A DNA stretch of 64,000 nt from Gilvimarinus sp. DA14. GTDB taxonomy: Bacteria > Pseudomonadota > Gammaproteobacteria > Pseudomonadales > Cellvibrionaceae. The position numbers and the translations under genes are program-made. The notes beneath the pieces were generated by a model. It was given only the letters and a program-made list of their open reading frames with translations. It was not told the origin of the DNA and searched no databases. The stretch covers positions 2,892,501 through 2,956,500 of the forward strand of contig NZ_CP100350.1 in the NCBI RefSeq assembly GCF_024204685.1. The letters are read 5' to 3'. This document shows positions 27,256 to 36,785 of the stretch, one piece after another; position 1 is the first letter of the stretch, and every line of letters begins with the position of its first letter.

Positions 27256-28224
27256 TCACGCCGCTTGCACCGCGTGAGCCTTAAACTGGGCGTACACCTC
27301 TAATTCTTCTGCCAGGCCCAGACTCTGCACCGCGCCCGGCGTTACCAGGGCGTATAACGTCTGGCCGTTGCAGTTTAGCCTCAGCAGCACGCTGCCGGCC
27401 GTGATCTGACGAAGCTCGGTAATGACTCCCTTGATGGTATTGGCGATACTCGAAGGTCCAGGCGCCTGCCGCGCCACGGATACATCGTGGGCGTCGATAC
27501 GAACCCGGCGGGTGTAGCTGGACAGAGGCCCGGTTTCAAGGGTGATGGCTCCGCTGCGGACGCGGCCGTGTGCCGGCGCCGTGTCCAGCTCCCAGAGCGC
27601 GGCCGCCAGCTCGGGGTTATGGGTCACATGGGCCCGGTGGGCCTCGGCTAAAGGTACAACACGGCGCGACTGCCAGTGGTAAATGGCGTCGCAACAGGTG
27701 GCAAAATCGCGCTGACGGTGGCTGACCATCAGCGCCGCCAATTGCCGCTCGCGGGCCCAGTGGCGGGCCGCCTGCAAAACATTAATTGCCGAGCTTTCGT
27801 CCAGCGCCGATACCGGTTCATCCAGTAGCAGCAGCTCCTTGGCGCAAATTAATGCACTGAGTAAGGCCACACGCTGGCGCTCGCCGCCGGACAAAGTGTC
27901 GCTGCCGCGCGCCAGTAAATCCTGAACACCCAGCGGCTCGACCAGGGGCTGCCAGTCTACCTGGTGCAGTTGCCCCAGTGATTGCAATTGAGTTGCTACG
28001 CTCTGACCAGGCCAGAGTAATCCCCCCTGGGCGGCCCAGCCAATTCCTCTGCGCTTTGGCGGTCGCTCCATCAGGTTATCGCCGGCTCTGTTTAACTTGA
28101 TCTGCTCTCCCGCAGTGAGCTGCACTAATAATTGGGTTTTGCCACAGCCCGAAGGGCCGCTAATGCCCAGCCATTGCCCGGCGCTCCAGCTAAATTGATG
28201 CGCTGCGCTGTTAAGCTGCCACAT
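27256..28224 (-). CDS. modC: Molybdate ABC transporter ATP-binding protein
   Basis: A 322-residue ATPase: Walker A SGPSGCGKTQ (about residue 32), signature LSGGERQRVALL, Walker B LLLLDEPVSALD, H-loop SHRQRD, then a C-terminal TOBE/MOP domain (about 245-320) that binds oxyanion and regulates uptake. I chose the ATG at 28224 (MWQLNSAAHQF); it overlaps modB by 14 nt and gives normal length, whereas the longer frame is modB in another phase. Third gene of modABC. Confidence 0.93.
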   Translation of the reverse strand: MWQLNSAAHQFSWSAGQWLGISGPSGCGKTQLLVQLTAGEQIKLNRAGDNLMERPPKRRGIGWAAQGGLLWPGQSVATQLQSLGQLHQVDWQPLVEPLGVQDLLARGSDTLSGGERQRVALLSALICAKELLLLDEPVSALDESSAINVLQAARHWARERQLAALMVSHRQRDFATCCDAIYHWQSRRVVPLAEAHRAHVTHNPELAAALWELDTAPAHGRVRSGAITLETGPLSSYTRRVRIDAHDVSVARQAPGPSSIANTIKGVITELRQITAGSVLLRLNCNGQTLYALVTPGAVQSLGLAEELEVYAQFKAHAVQAA

Positions 28225-28873
28225 AGCGCCCCCGCCTGTGGCGCTGCCAGCCATATAAGAGAACCAGCAGCAAAAACGAGGCACCCAGCAGGCTCGCTGC
28301 GATGGTATGGGCGGCTTCAAAGTTGAGAGTCTCTACCTCGTCAAACAGCAAAATAGACAGCACCTGGGTTTCGCCCGGGATATTGCCGCCTATCATCAGG
28401 ACTACGCCAAATTCCCCTAAAGTATGGGCAAAGCCGAGTACGGCGGCGGTGACAAAAGCGTGGCCACTCACGGGCAGTACCAGCCGCTGCAGCAATTGCC
28501 GTTTCCCCAGCCCCTGGCTGCGCCCGAGCTGCAATAGGCGCGGGTCTATTTGGGCAAAGCTGGCGCTGAGCGGCTGCACCACAAAAGGCAGAGAGTACAG
28601 GACCGAGCCGATCACCAGTCCGGTAAACGTAAACGCCAGCCCGGTCTCGGTAAATTGGCCAATCAACCCCGAGGGCGAAAATAAAATCAGCAGGTAAAAC
28701 CCCAGCACCGTGGGCGGTAGAATTAAAGGCAGCGCCACCGCTGCCTCGGTAAGTGTGCGCAGGTGGCGCGACTTGCCCTGCGCCACCCACCAGGCCAGTG
28801 GTGTGCACAGCAGCAACAAAAGTATGCTGCTAATGAGCGCTAATTTACAGGTGACCCAGAGGGCGGCTAACAC
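28211..28873 (-). CDS. modB: Molybdate ABC transporter permease
   Basis: A 220-residue inner-membrane permease with about five helices and the cytoplasmic EAA loop (HTLGEFGVVLMIGGNIPG) that contacts ModC. Length and motifs match ModB. It starts 4 nt after modA and overlaps modC by 14 nt. Confidence 0.94.
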   Translation of the reverse strand: MLAALWVTCKLALISSILLLLLCTPLAWWVAQGKSRHLRTLTEAAVALPLILPPTVLGFYLLILFSPSGLIGQFTETGLAFTFTGLVIGSVLYSLPFVVQPLSASFAQIDPRLLQLGRSQGLGKRQLLQRLVLPVSGHAFVTAAVLGFAHTLGEFGVVLMIGGNIPGETQVLSILLFDEVETLNFEAAHTIAASLLGASFLLLVLLYGWQRHRRGRYVAA

Positions 28874-28877
28874 TGTT

Positions 28878-29579
28878 TTATTCTGCCTTTAAATAACCGT
28901 GTTCAAGAATAAGTTGTTGTGCCGCGGGCGATTGCATAAATGCTACAAAGGATTCGGCCTGGGCGGTTGTTTGTAACTGTACTAAAGCCTGCTTAAGAGT
29001 AATGGCATTGGGCAAGGGGTACCAGTTAAGTTGTGGTGCCAGGGTGGCAAAGCTGGCCGCTACCAGGGCGCAGTCGGTATTGCCCGTCACCACGTGCTGC
29101 AGGGCGCCGGCAACCGAGCCCGCCTGCAGGCGTTGGGCGCTCAACTGGCCGCCGTATTGCGTAAGCCACTGCTGCGCCGCCATGCCATAGGGCGCCGTGC
29201 GCGTGTTGGCGAGAGCCAGACGTCGGGCCTGAGCCAGTGCCTGAGCTGCATTCGCCGCGCTGTGTTTACAGGCCAGAATAAGTTGGCCGCGAGCGTAGGT
29301 TACAGGCTTGGCCCCCAGCCCCAGGCTGTGTATTTTATCCGCAAAGCTTTCATCCGCCGAGAGAAAAACCGCGAAAGGCGCACCGTGTATTATTTGCTGG
29401 GTGAGGGCGCCGGAGGGGCCGCTGGAGATAACCCAATCAGTCTCGTGCTGTTGTGCCCACAGTTTTTCCAGGGCCTCAAGAGTGGGCTTAAAATTGCTTG
29501 CCACGGCAATTTTAAGTGGCTCGGCGGCGAGCTTGCCGCTCAGAGAAAATATTAATATCAGACCGATAAAAGCGCGCAT
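28878..29579 (-). CDS. modA: Molybdate-binding periplasmic protein
   Basis: A 233-residue exported binding protein. Signal peptide to about residue 19 (SGKLAA), then the ModA start EPLKIAVASNFKPTLEAL, oxyanion-binding SGPSGALTQQI and FLSADESFADKI, and a second domain with TAPYGMAAQQWL. It captures molybdate for ModBC, supplying molybdenum cofactor for enzymes such as assimilatory nitrate reductase; the nitrate transporter genes lie directly upstream, separated by a terminator. Confidence 0.94.
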   Translation of the reverse strand: MRAFIGLILIFSLSGKLAAEPLKIAVASNFKPTLEALEKLWAQQHETDWVISSGPSGALTQQIIHGAPFAVFLSADESFADKIHSLGLGAKPVTYARGQLILACKHSAANAAQALAQARRLALANTRTAPYGMAAQQWLTQYGGQLSAQRLQAGSVAGALQHVVTGNTDCALVAASFATLAPQLNWYPLPNAITLKQALVQLQTTAQAESFVAFMQSPAAQQLILEHGYLKAE

Positions 29580-29610
29580 AACTGGCTCGCGGGGTTAGCT
29601 TGTGCTGCAG

Positions 29611-29641
29611 AGCAATAAAACAAAAGCGCCCGCAGGCGCTT
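29611..29641 (-). terminator. Terminator of the nitrate transporter operon
   Basis: AAGCGCC, CGCA loop, GGCGCTT; on the minus strand the stem runs into TTTTGTTTTATT. It separates nrtD from modA. Confidence 0.8.
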
Positions 29642-29672
29642 AATTCAGGAGTCGATTGTGCCACAAGCGGGC

Positions 29673-30524
29673 TCAGGCCGCATGATGAGCACCGGCTTTG
29701 CTGTTGTTAGGTTTATCGCGCTTGCTATTAATTGGCTCGACTTTCTTTTGTTTTTCATACAAAAAGCGCAGCACCGCACTGCGGTAGTGGTTGTAATCAG
29801 CGTTGTCGGCCAGTGCCAGGCGATCGCGAGGCCTGGGCAAGTCCACCTCGAGTATTTCACCGATGCTGGCAGCGGGGCCGTTGCTCATCATGACAATGCG
29901 GTCGGATAGCAGTACCGCTTCGTCAACATCGTGAGTAATCATAATAACTGTGTTACCCAGATCGGCCTGAATATCCATCAGTGAGTCTTGTAGGTGTGCC
30001 CGGGTCAGTGCATCCAGCGCGCCAAAGGGCTCATCCATTAATAGTACTTGCGGCTCCATTGCTAGAGCGCGGGCGATACCGACGCGCTGTTTCATACCGC
30101 CGGAGATCTCGTCCGGTTTTTTATGCATGGCGTGTCCCATCTGTACCAGCTGGAGGTTGTGCTCGATCCAGTCGCGCATCTCAGAGCGGCTTTTCTGCCG
30201 GCCAAATACGCGTTTAACGGCCAGCTCTACATTTTGATAGGCGCTGAGCCAGGGCAGCAAAGAATGGTTTTGAAATACCACCGCGCGCTCTGGGCCTGGC
30301 TCATCCACTTCGCGGCCGTTGAGAATCACACCGCCGGTGGTGGCTTTGTACAGGCCCGCGACAATATTCAGTACCGTCGATTTACCGCAGCCGGAGTGGC
30401 CAATCAGTGAAACAAATTCGCCCTCCTTAATTTTCAAATTAACATCCTGCAAGGCGCAAAATGGCCCCTTGGGGGTGGGAAAGCTGATGCCGACTTGCGA
30501 CAGTTCAAGGTGTGTCTTGTGCAT
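29673..30524 (-). CDS. nrtD: Nitrate ABC transporter ATP-binding protein
   Basis: A 283-residue ATPase of the nitrate/sulfonate/taurine class: Walker A GHSGCGKST, signature SGGMKQRVGIARAL, Walker B VLLMDEPFGALD, H-loop ITHDVDEAV. ATG at 30524 has AGGAGAATT upstream and gives normal NrtD length. The C-terminal 30 residues are basic and unstructured. Follows nrtB after 13 nt, completing nrtA-nrtB-nrtD. Confidence 0.9.
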   Translation of the reverse strand: MHKTHLELSQVGISFPTPKGPFCALQDVNLKIKEGEFVSLIGHSGCGKSTVLNIVAGLYKATTGGVILNGREVDEPGPERAVVFQNHSLLPWLSAYQNVELAVKRVFGRQKSRSEMRDWIEHNLQLVQMGHAMHKKPDEISGGMKQRVGIARALAMEPQVLLMDEPFGALDALTRAHLQDSLMDIQADLGNTVIMITHDVDEAVLLSDRIVMMSNGPAASIGEILEVDLPRPRDRLALADNADYNHYRSAVLRFLYEKQKKVEPINSKRDKPNNSKAGAHHAA

Positions 30525-30537
30525 AAGAATTCTCCTG

Positions 30538-31524
30538 TTAGCGAACCACGGCGGTTTTGTCCCAATTAACCCAGCTTTGTAGCAAGAGCAGGGCGCGATC
30601 CAGCAAAAAGCCGATAAAGCCAATCATTAATACCGCCACGCAAATACGACCCAGTGAGTTGGATGAACCATTTTGAAATTCGTCCCAGACAAATTTACCT
30701 AGCCCCGGGTTTTGTGCCAGCATTTCGGCGGCAATCAGAACCATCCAGGCAATACCTAAGGACAGGCGCAGGCCGGTAAACATCATCGGAATAGCGGAGG
30801 GCAAAACGATGGTTTTAACATGGGTAAACCAACCCAGGCGCAACACCCGGCTGACGTTTTGTAAATCCTGATTCAGACTGGCGACGCCCACGGCGGTGTT
30901 GATCATGGTGGGCCACAGGCAGCAGAGGGTGACGGTTACCACCGAGGTGATAAAGCTCTTCGCCAGCATCGGATCATCGGTAACGTAAACGGCGCTCACG
31001 ACCATAGTGACCAAGGGCAACCAGGCCAGGGGTGATACGGGTTTAAAAATCTGGATAATCGGATTAAGTGCCCGGTACACGGTGTTGCTAAGGCCAATGC
31101 AAATACCCAGAGGAATCGCAATGGCTGTGGCCAGCAGAAAACCGGTCATGACGGTGACCAGACTGGTAATAATCTGGTCGAAAAAAGTGGGCCGACGGTT
31201 AAAGTCACGCCAGCGCACTTCGGCGTTGGGATCAGCGGCTAACTTCTTTTCATTGCGCGCTTGTTGGCGCTCGTAAAATGCCGCTTCGCGTTCGTTTTCG
31301 GCGCGGTGTTCTGACAGCAAATTGTTCCACTGTTCATGAACTTCGGCGGGACCGGGAAACTGTCCCAGCGAGGTGTCGACCTGCTTGGCTCCCAAATGCC
31401 AGAGTCCGAGAAATAACAAAAGCCCCACCAAAGGTATTAATACGGCTTTGCCCAGTGCTTGCACTTCGGCCTTGCCAAAACGCAGGCTCTGCCACTTTTG
31501 TTTTACGGCGATTGCGGAATTCAT
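30538..31524 (-). CDS. nrtB: Nitrate ABC transporter permease
   Basis: A 328-residue NrtB-type inner-membrane permease with about six helices, the FKPVSPLAWLPL segment characteristic of the family and an EAA loop (IAAEMLAQNPGLGKFVWDEFQ). A long charged insert (about residues 45-100) lies between the first two helices. GAGGAG eight nt upstream of ATG. Second gene of the operon. Confidence 0.92.
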   Translation of the reverse strand: MNSAIAVKQKWQSLRFGKAEVQALGKAVLIPLVGLLLFLGLWHLGAKQVDTSLGQFPGPAEVHEQWNNLLSEHRAENEREAAFYERQQARNEKKLAADPNAEVRWRDFNRRPTFFDQIITSLVTVMTGFLLATAIAIPLGICIGLSNTVYRALNPIIQIFKPVSPLAWLPLVTMVVSAVYVTDDPMLAKSFITSVVTVTLCCLWPTMINTAVGVASLNQDLQNVSRVLRLGWFTHVKTIVLPSAIPMMFTGLRLSLGIAWMVLIAAEMLAQNPGLGKFVWDEFQNGSSNSLGRICVAVLMIGFIGFLLDRALLLLQSWVNWDKTAVVR

Positions 31525-31590
31525 AACCTGCTCCTCGCGAAATAAAAAACAGCGCTTTAGCCCGTGGCCAAAGCGCCAAGGGGTTACTAC

Positions 31591-32985
31591 TTACAAAGTG
31601 TCTTTGGATTTCAAACCGATGGTCAGCTTTTCCAGGTACTCGTTGGGTTTGCTGCCGTCGTAGCTAATGCCATCGATAAACTCAGGCTGCGGGCCTTTAA
31701 AGCCAGTTTCGCTGGCGAAGTCAGGAAACTCAGTCGCCTCGGCTTCACCGTCTTCGATCAGGGCCTTGGCCGCTTCGGCATAGATGTCCGGGCGGTACAC
31801 TTTCTTGGCGGTATCGAAGTACCACTGATCGTCCTTGTGCTCTGAAATTTGGCCCCAGCGACGCATTTGCGTGAGGTACCAAATAGCATCCGAATAGAAA
31901 GGGTAGGTGGCGTGATAGCGGAAGAATACATTGAAGTCAGGTACTTCACGCTTATCGCCTTTTTCGTATTCAAAGGTGCCGGTCATAGAGTTGGCAATCA
32001 CTTCATAATCAGCGCCAACGTAATAAGGCTTGGAGAGAATCTCTACCGCTTCAGGGCGATTGGCGTTGTTGTTGGCGTCTAACCATTTGGCGGCGCGAAT
32101 CAGTGCTTTGGTTAAGCGCACCGTAGTATTGGGATACTGCTCGGCAAACTCTTGAGTAATGCCGAATACTTTTTCAGGATTGTTTTTCCAGATTTCATAG
32201 TCGGTAATAACCGGCACACCAATGCCTTTAAATACGGCCTGTTGATTCCAGGGCTCGCCCACGCAGTAACCGTAAATAGTGCCCGCCTCAAGGGTTGAAG
32301 GCATTTGCGGCGGTGGGGTAACGCTCAGCAGGGCATCGGCCTGCAGTTGGCCCGAGGTGTCACCCTTATGGGGGGCGTAATAGCCTGGGTGAATGCCGCC
32401 GGCGGCAAGCCAATAGCGCAGCTCATAATTGTGTGTGGATACGGGAAATACCATGCCCATATTGAATGGTTTACCCTGTTTTTTGTATTCCTCAACCACC
32501 GGCTTTAACGCATCAGCCTTGATCGGGTGTACGGGTTTGCCGTCGGAGTTTTCGGGAATGTGTTTTTTCATCTGTTGCCAGATGTCATTGGAAACGGTAA
32601 TGCCGTTACCGTTCAGGTCCATGGAAAAGGGGGTAATAATATGCGCTTCGGTGCCATAGCCGATGGTGGCCGCCAGTGGTTGCCCTGCCAGCATATGCGC
32701 GCCGTCCAGCTCGCCGGTAATGACTCGGTCCAGCAGGACCTTCCAGTTGGCTTGGGCCTCAAGCTCGACAAATAGACCTTCGTCTTCGAAGTAACCTTTT
32801 TCCAGCGCAATGGCCAGTGGTGCCATGTCAGTGAGCTTAATAAACCCAAATTTAAGATCTTCTTTTTCCGGCTCGCCTACTGCCAGGGTGTGTACGCTGA
32901 CGCACATGACTATGGCCGTTAATGCTAATTTTTTTACTGGCTTAAGCCAGCTTGTTATTCCCGTTTGTTTGTTCTTGTCGATCAT
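31591..32985 (-). CDS. nrtA: Nitrate-binding protein NrtA/CmpA family
   Basis: A 464-residue substrate-binding protein: N-terminal signal segment ([19 protein letters not shown]), then a large two-lobe domain starting [28 protein letters not shown], the NrtA/CmpA hallmark, with [13 protein letters not shown] in the ligand cleft. ATG at 32985 preceded by GGGAGA; an upstream in-frame start adds a non-signal leader. Nitrate is the likely ligand; bicarbonate (CmpA) is the main alternative, but the absence of carbon-fixation genes and proximity to mod genes favour nitrate. Confidence 0.9.
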   Translation of the reverse strand: MIDKNKQTGITSWLKPVKKLALTAIVMCVSVHTLAVGEPEKEDLKFGFIKLTDMAPLAIALEKGYFEDEGLFVELEAQANWKVLLDRVITGELDGAHMLAGQPLAATIGYGTEAHIITPFSMDLNGNGITVSNDIWQQMKKHIPENSDGKPVHPIKADALKPVVEEYKKQGKPFNMGMVFPVSTHNYELRYWLAAGGIHPGYYAPHKGDTSGQLQADALLSVTPPPQMPSTLEAGTIYGYCVGEPWNQQAVFKGIGVPVITDYEIWKNNPEKVFGITQEFAEQYPNTTVRLTKALIRAAKWLDANNNANRPEAVEILSKPYYVGADYEVIANSMTGTFEYEKGDKREVPDFNVFFRYHATYPFYSDAIWYLTQMRRWGQISEHKDDQWYFDTAKKVYRPDIYAEAAKALIEDGEAEATEFPDFASETGFKGPQPEFIDGISYDGSKPNEYLEKLTIGLKSKDTL

Positions 32986-33321
32986 TGTGTTCTCCCATTC
33001 CCCAAGATTGAAATGATTGATGGACGAGTCGTTGCTCGTTAATAGCCTGTATTTCAAAGCCTGTGCCAACAACTGGGCTCGCCAAACTTGTGCGTTTTTG
33101 TTGGCTTTTTTTTATGGCTTATCAGGCGTTTAAAAAACTTTGCACTGTGAAAGCGCTGAAAATATTTTTCGATGCATAAAACGGCGCTAAAGTTGTGCGT
33201 GATAGGCGAAATAAAAATGTCAGTAAAGAGTGCGATAAAAGCGCGAAGTGGTGCATCACAGTGCAGCTGTAGTGTGGATTGCTATACTCAAAAGATGGGC
33301 AATGGCACTAAAAGGCTCGGT
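32986..33321. other. Intergenic region between divergent nrtA and TPR lipoprotein genes
   Basis: 336 bp without a credible gene. It contains the sigma54-like sequence at 33053-33068, a possible NtrC-like box GCACTGTGAAAGCGC (about 33142-33156), and a TATACT -10 candidate at 33283-33288 for the plus-strand gene. Confidence 0.5.
33053..33068 (-). promoter_or_regulatory. Possible sigma54 promoter of nrtABD
   Basis: Minus strand TGGCAC, AGGCT, TTGAA: perfect -24 element and correct spacing but the invariant C of the -12 GC is A. It lies about 70 nt before the nrtA start. NtrC control of nitrate uptake would fit, but the mismatch is serious. Confidence 0.3.
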
Positions 33322-34422
33322 ATGAATCTTCTTTCGCTGCGGTTTTTCCTGTTATTGGGGCTGGCGTGCGTCAGTCTTGGTTGTGCCAATCAGGCTCTTG
33401 TTGGGTTATTGGCAAAACCCGATCCGCAGCTGGTTGAAGTGGCAAAATTGCAGCCCGAGGACACACAAACGCAAGTTCGCTACCCGCCCACAGCGGTAAT
33501 GGCGCTAACACAGCAAATGCAGGCCTATGCTGAACAGGCTGTGGCGGGGTTAAAAGGCGACGATCGTAAAGTCAAAGCTCTTCATCATGCGTTAATAGCC
33601 CCACCGGCTGCCGGCGGCCTGGGGATTTCCTATCAGCCCCTGGCCACCCTGACGGCTGCCCAAGTATTCGCCCGGCGCGAGGCGAACTGCCTTAGCTTCT
33701 CGCTGTTGTTTGTCGCTATGGCGAGGTACGTAGGTTTGGCCGCCAGCCTCAACGATGTGCAGGTGCCGCCAACTTGGGCGATGAACAATGAGCGGGTGCA
33801 GTTTATGCGGCATGTAAATGTTAAAGTAGACCTGCGTTTTAGCACCGACGATATAGTGGTCGACCTGGACATGCGGAACTATCGTCCCTATTACCCGCAG
33901 ACATTGATTCGTGACGAGACGGCCATCGCGCAGTACTACAACAACCTGGCTATGACAATGGAGCCGGGCGATACGGCGTCGCCGCGCAAGTTGGCGCTAA
34001 TGCGTTTGGCCATTTCGCTGGCGGATGAGCAGAGCTATTTGTGGAATAATCTGGCGACGCTGTACTGGCGAATGGGGCTGCCCCGCACGGCTGAGGCGCT
34101 GTATTTACAGGCAGCGCACATTAACCCGGAAGATTTAACCGTAGTCTGGAATTTGAGTGAGTTCTATCGTTCGCAGCACCGCTATGAACTGGCCGAGGCT
34201 CTGCTGCAAGTGGTAGAAAATTACCGCGACAGTAACCCCTATTACCAATACCGGTTGGCCGGGGTGTATTTCTCTGAGGCGAACTACGAACAGGCGGCCC
34301 GGCGGATTGAAGCGGCAATTGATAAACAGCCAGAAGAGACACGCTTTTATCGTCTGGCGGCAGATATCTATGAGCAGATGGGACTGACCCGCAAACAACG
34401 GCAGGCTCAACAACAGTTTTGA
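33322..34422 (+). CDS. TPR-repeat lipoprotein with transglutaminase-like domain
   Basis: A 366-residue lipoprotein: lipobox VSLGC near residue 22, then a region about 80-200 with the transglutaminase-like pattern (VFARREANCLSFSLLFVAMARYVGL, with the Cys and a later His in FMRHVNVKVDL followed by an Asp-rich strand), and tetratricopeptide repeats from about 240 to the end. ATG at 33322 is chosen because the signal peptide starts there. Probably outer-membrane or periplasmic; partner unknown. Confidence 0.78.
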   Translation: MNLLSLRFFLLLGLACVSLGCANQALVGLLAKPDPQLVEVAKLQPEDTQTQVRYPPTAVMALTQQMQAYAEQAVAGLKGDDRKVKALHHALIAPPAAGGLGISYQPLATLTAAQVFARREANCLSFSLLFVAMARYVGLAASLNDVQVPPTWAMNNERVQFMRHVNVKVDLRFSTDDIVVDLDMRNYRPYYPQTLIRDETAIAQYYNNLAMTMEPGDTASPRKLALMRLAISLADEQSYLWNNLATLYWRMGLPRTAEALYLQAAHINPEDLTVVWNLSEFYRSQHRYELAEALLQVVENYRDSNPYYQYRLAGVYFSEANYEQAARRIEAAIDKQPEETRFYRLAADIYEQMGLTRKQRQAQQQF

Positions 34423-34559
34423 CTCTGGGGTAGCTGTTTTGAACTGTGCAGCAGGGGGGAACTCGCCGGGGGTTTAAGGCTCTAAACTCGCCCCTATATA
34501 TCGGCTGTATTTAAAGTGTTTGGCAGTATGCGCTGCTGCGCACTCAGTGATGACTTTTT

Positions 34560-35435
34560 ATGACAACATTAGCGGTTAGGTCTTTTACCCTTGGCCTCGG
34601 GTTATGGTTGGCCAGCGGGGCTCTGTGGGCGCCAGCGGAAAATTTATCCGATGAGCAGGCGGGCTTAACCGATTATGCCGCCACCCCCGAGCTATGTCAC
34701 CGGGCGCTGCGCAACAGTCGCGCTCAGCTGTACGACGATGACTACGCCATGCCTGCAGCCGTCAGTTTGCTGAGCTGGAACATCTACAAGGCGCAGCGCG
34801 AAAACTTATTGCCCGATCTGACGGCGTTGAGCAGCGATGTGGATATCCTGCTGTTGCAGGAGGCGCTGTTAAGCGAGCGGCTATCGCGCCTTAAGCCCTA
34901 CTGGCGCTTTGCCCCGGGTTACAGCACCGACGAAGCGCAAACCGGTGTCATGACTCTAAGCGCCTGGCCCGCCAGTGTGCACTGTCGTTTTGAGCACACC
35001 GAGCCCTGGTTGAGAACGCCTAAAGCCACCAGTATTGTCGAGTATGTGCTGGCCGACGGACGCCGCCTGTTGGCCGTTAATATTCACGCCATTAATTTCG
35101 AGCTGGGTACCAGCGCCTATCAGCAGCAATTGCAGGACGCGCTCGAAATAGTCGCAGCCCACGAGGGGCCGGTGATTCTGGCGGGAGACCTCAACAGTTG
35201 GAGCGACAGCCGTCGCGAGCTGCTTAATCACTTGTTCGAGCCGGTGGGCTTAACGCCTGCGGTATTTGCCGAGGATAACCGCACCCAGGCCTTCGGTATG
35301 GCGCTGGATCACGTCTGGACGCGCGGTGTGTCCATCAGCGCCGCCGAGGTGCCCGTGTACCAAAGCTCAGATCACAACCCACTGCTGGTGAGCATGGAGT
35401 TTAATCAAAGGAGCGATCATGTTGCGCAAGATTAG
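34560..35435 (+). CDS. Exported endonuclease/exonuclease/phosphatase-family protein
   Basis: A 291-residue protein with an N-terminal signal segment and the EEP fold motifs in order: LLSWNIYKAQRENLL (metal Asn), ILLLQEALLS (metal Glu), ILAGDLNSWSDSR, ALDHVWTRG and the catalytic SDHNPLLVSM. Such proteins cleave phosphodiesters in DNA, RNA or phospholipids; substrate cannot be read. It overlaps the DUF5329 gene by 17 nt, suggesting coupled translation. Confidence 0.85.
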   Translation: MTTLAVRSFTLGLGLWLASGALWAPAENLSDEQAGLTDYAATPELCHRALRNSRAQLYDDDYAMPAAVSLLSWNIYKAQRENLLPDLTALSSDVDILLLQEALLSERLSRLKPYWRFAPGYSTDEAQTGVMTLSAWPASVHCRFEHTEPWLRTPKATSIVEYVLADGRRLLAVNIHAINFELGTSAYQQQLQDALEIVAAHEGPVILAGDLNSWSDSRRELLNHLFEPVGLTPAVFAEDNRTQAFGMALDHVWTRGVSISAAEVPVYQSSDHNPLLVSMEFNQRSDHVAQD

Positions 35436-35787
35436 TGTGTATTTTTTCAGTTTATTTATCAGTATTGCCGCCTGCGCCGCGAGCGATGAAGAAGAGATCC
35501 AGTATTTGATCGACTTTGTTGCCGAAAGTGGGGTGACCTTTATTCGCAATGGCAGTGAGCACTCGGCTCGAGAAGCGGCGGAGCATTTGCAAATGAAATA
35601 TAACCGCGCCAGCCGCTATGCCAAAGACGCGGAGGGTTTTATCGATAACCTCGCCAGTAAAAGCTCTATTACTCGCCGCCCTTACCAGGTCGTATTGGCG
35701 GATGGCACCATGCTCAATGCCAGCGATTGGCTGTACAGTGCGCTGCGCCAATACCGCGCGCAAGCCGATAGCGAGGCGGCGCCCTGA
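35419..35787 (+). CDS. DUF5329 (YfeK-like) exported protein
   Basis: A 122-residue secreted protein of unknown function: signal peptide to about residue 20 (AACAA), then the DUF5329 pattern EIQYLIDFVAESGVTFIRNG, AREAAEHLQMKY and FIDNLASKSS. GGAG precedes the ATG. Overlaps the preceding EEP-family gene by 17 nt. Confidence 0.8.
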   Translation: MLRKISVYFFSLFISIAACAASDEEEIQYLIDFVAESGVTFIRNGSEHSAREAAEHLQMKYNRASRYAKDAEGFIDNLASKSSITRRPYQVVLADGTMLNASDWLYSALRQYRAQADSEAAP

Positions 35788-35835
35788 CGCCATAGCCAGC
35801 CGAAATCTTAGTTACTTGTCATGCCTGTATAGCCT

Positions 35836-36762
35836 ATGAGTCCGCGCGCAGAGCAGCATCTGCTCGATGCCATTGATCGAGGGATAGCGCAGTATTTTGC
35901 CCAGCGGCGCGACGCCATTCCCCTCTTTGTGTGTCAGCATTTTCGCTACCCGGGTGCCTGGAGCACCAATCGCCGGGCGCTGGGGTGGGATTTGTTGCGC
36001 GCGCCGCTCAATTTGCTCTGGGCGCCGTTTTACCTCCTTAGTCAGCTTCTTGCCTGGCTGTTGCACCAAGCGGGACTTAACTCCGTCGCGCGTTTGCTGC
36101 GTAAAATGCCGAGCGGTCTGCAGACCCAGGTGCAGGCGTATTTGATGGCGCAAACACAACGTCAGCTGCTGGGACTGGGTGATGGGGCCAGCCCGCTGCG
36201 CGATGCTATCGCCCAAACAATAGTCGCCGATGAAAATCTGGGCCGGTTGAGCACAGAACAGGAGCAGCACCTGCACAAGGCGCTGGTAGATGCCCTGTCG
36301 CAATACGCCTTGACCCGAACCGCTACAGCTGACATCGGCAACACCCTGGTAGCGACTATTGCCGGCGCCTTTACCCTGCAAAAGTTTACCCCCGGCGGTT
36401 TAGCCATAGGTGCGGTATTGGCGGGGGTGGTCGCCAATCGGTTGGCGGTGGCGGATTTTTTTCTCGGCCCCTGGCTTGGCAGCTGGTATTACGCGTTGTT
36501 TCCCGCCGAGCCTGAGACGGCCTTGTTGGTGTTATCCACCGCCAGTGTCATGGCGTTGTTTGCGGTCTTTGCCTGTTTTTCAGGGTTGATTTCTGACCCG
36601 CTACAGGCGCTGTTGGGAATACATCAAAGGCGCTTGGAGAAAATGCTTTACAGTCTGGAGCGGGATATGCGCAGTCGCACCACAGGCGGCTTTCGCCCCA
36701 AAGACGCCTACCTTGCCCGTATTATGGATATTGTCGATGCCGCGCGTATGGGGCTGCGCTGA
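35836..36762 (+). CDS. Membrane protein of unknown function
   Basis: A 308-residue protein with two or three hydrophobic segments (about 55-80, 190-215 and 225-260) and otherwise helical, arginine-rich sequence; it ends with a cytoplasmic-looking helix. It resembles a proteobacterial family of uncharacterised proteins (DUF6635-like, from memory and not certain). 48 nt after the DUF5329 gene and on the same strand, so perhaps in one transcript with it. Confidence 0.65.
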   Translation: MSPRAEQHLLDAIDRGIAQYFAQRRDAIPLFVCQHFRYPGAWSTNRRALGWDLLRAPLNLLWAPFYLLSQLLAWLLHQAGLNSVARLLRKMPSGLQTQVQAYLMAQTQRQLLGLGDGASPLRDAIAQTIVADENLGRLSTEQEQHLHKALVDALSQYALTRTATADIGNTLVATIAGAFTLQKFTPGGLAIGAVLAGVVANRLAVADFFLGPWLGSWYYALFPAEPETALLVLSTASVMALFAVFACFSGLISDPLQALLGIHQRRLEKMLYSLERDMRSRTTGGFRPKDAYLARIMDIVDAARMGLR

Positions 36763-36785
36763 CAGATAATACAGTTCGGCCCTGC

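Noticed and set aside
35812-36381. Minus-strand frame antisense to the membrane protein at 35836
   Set aside because: Shadow frame; the plus-strand gene has membrane helices and operon context.
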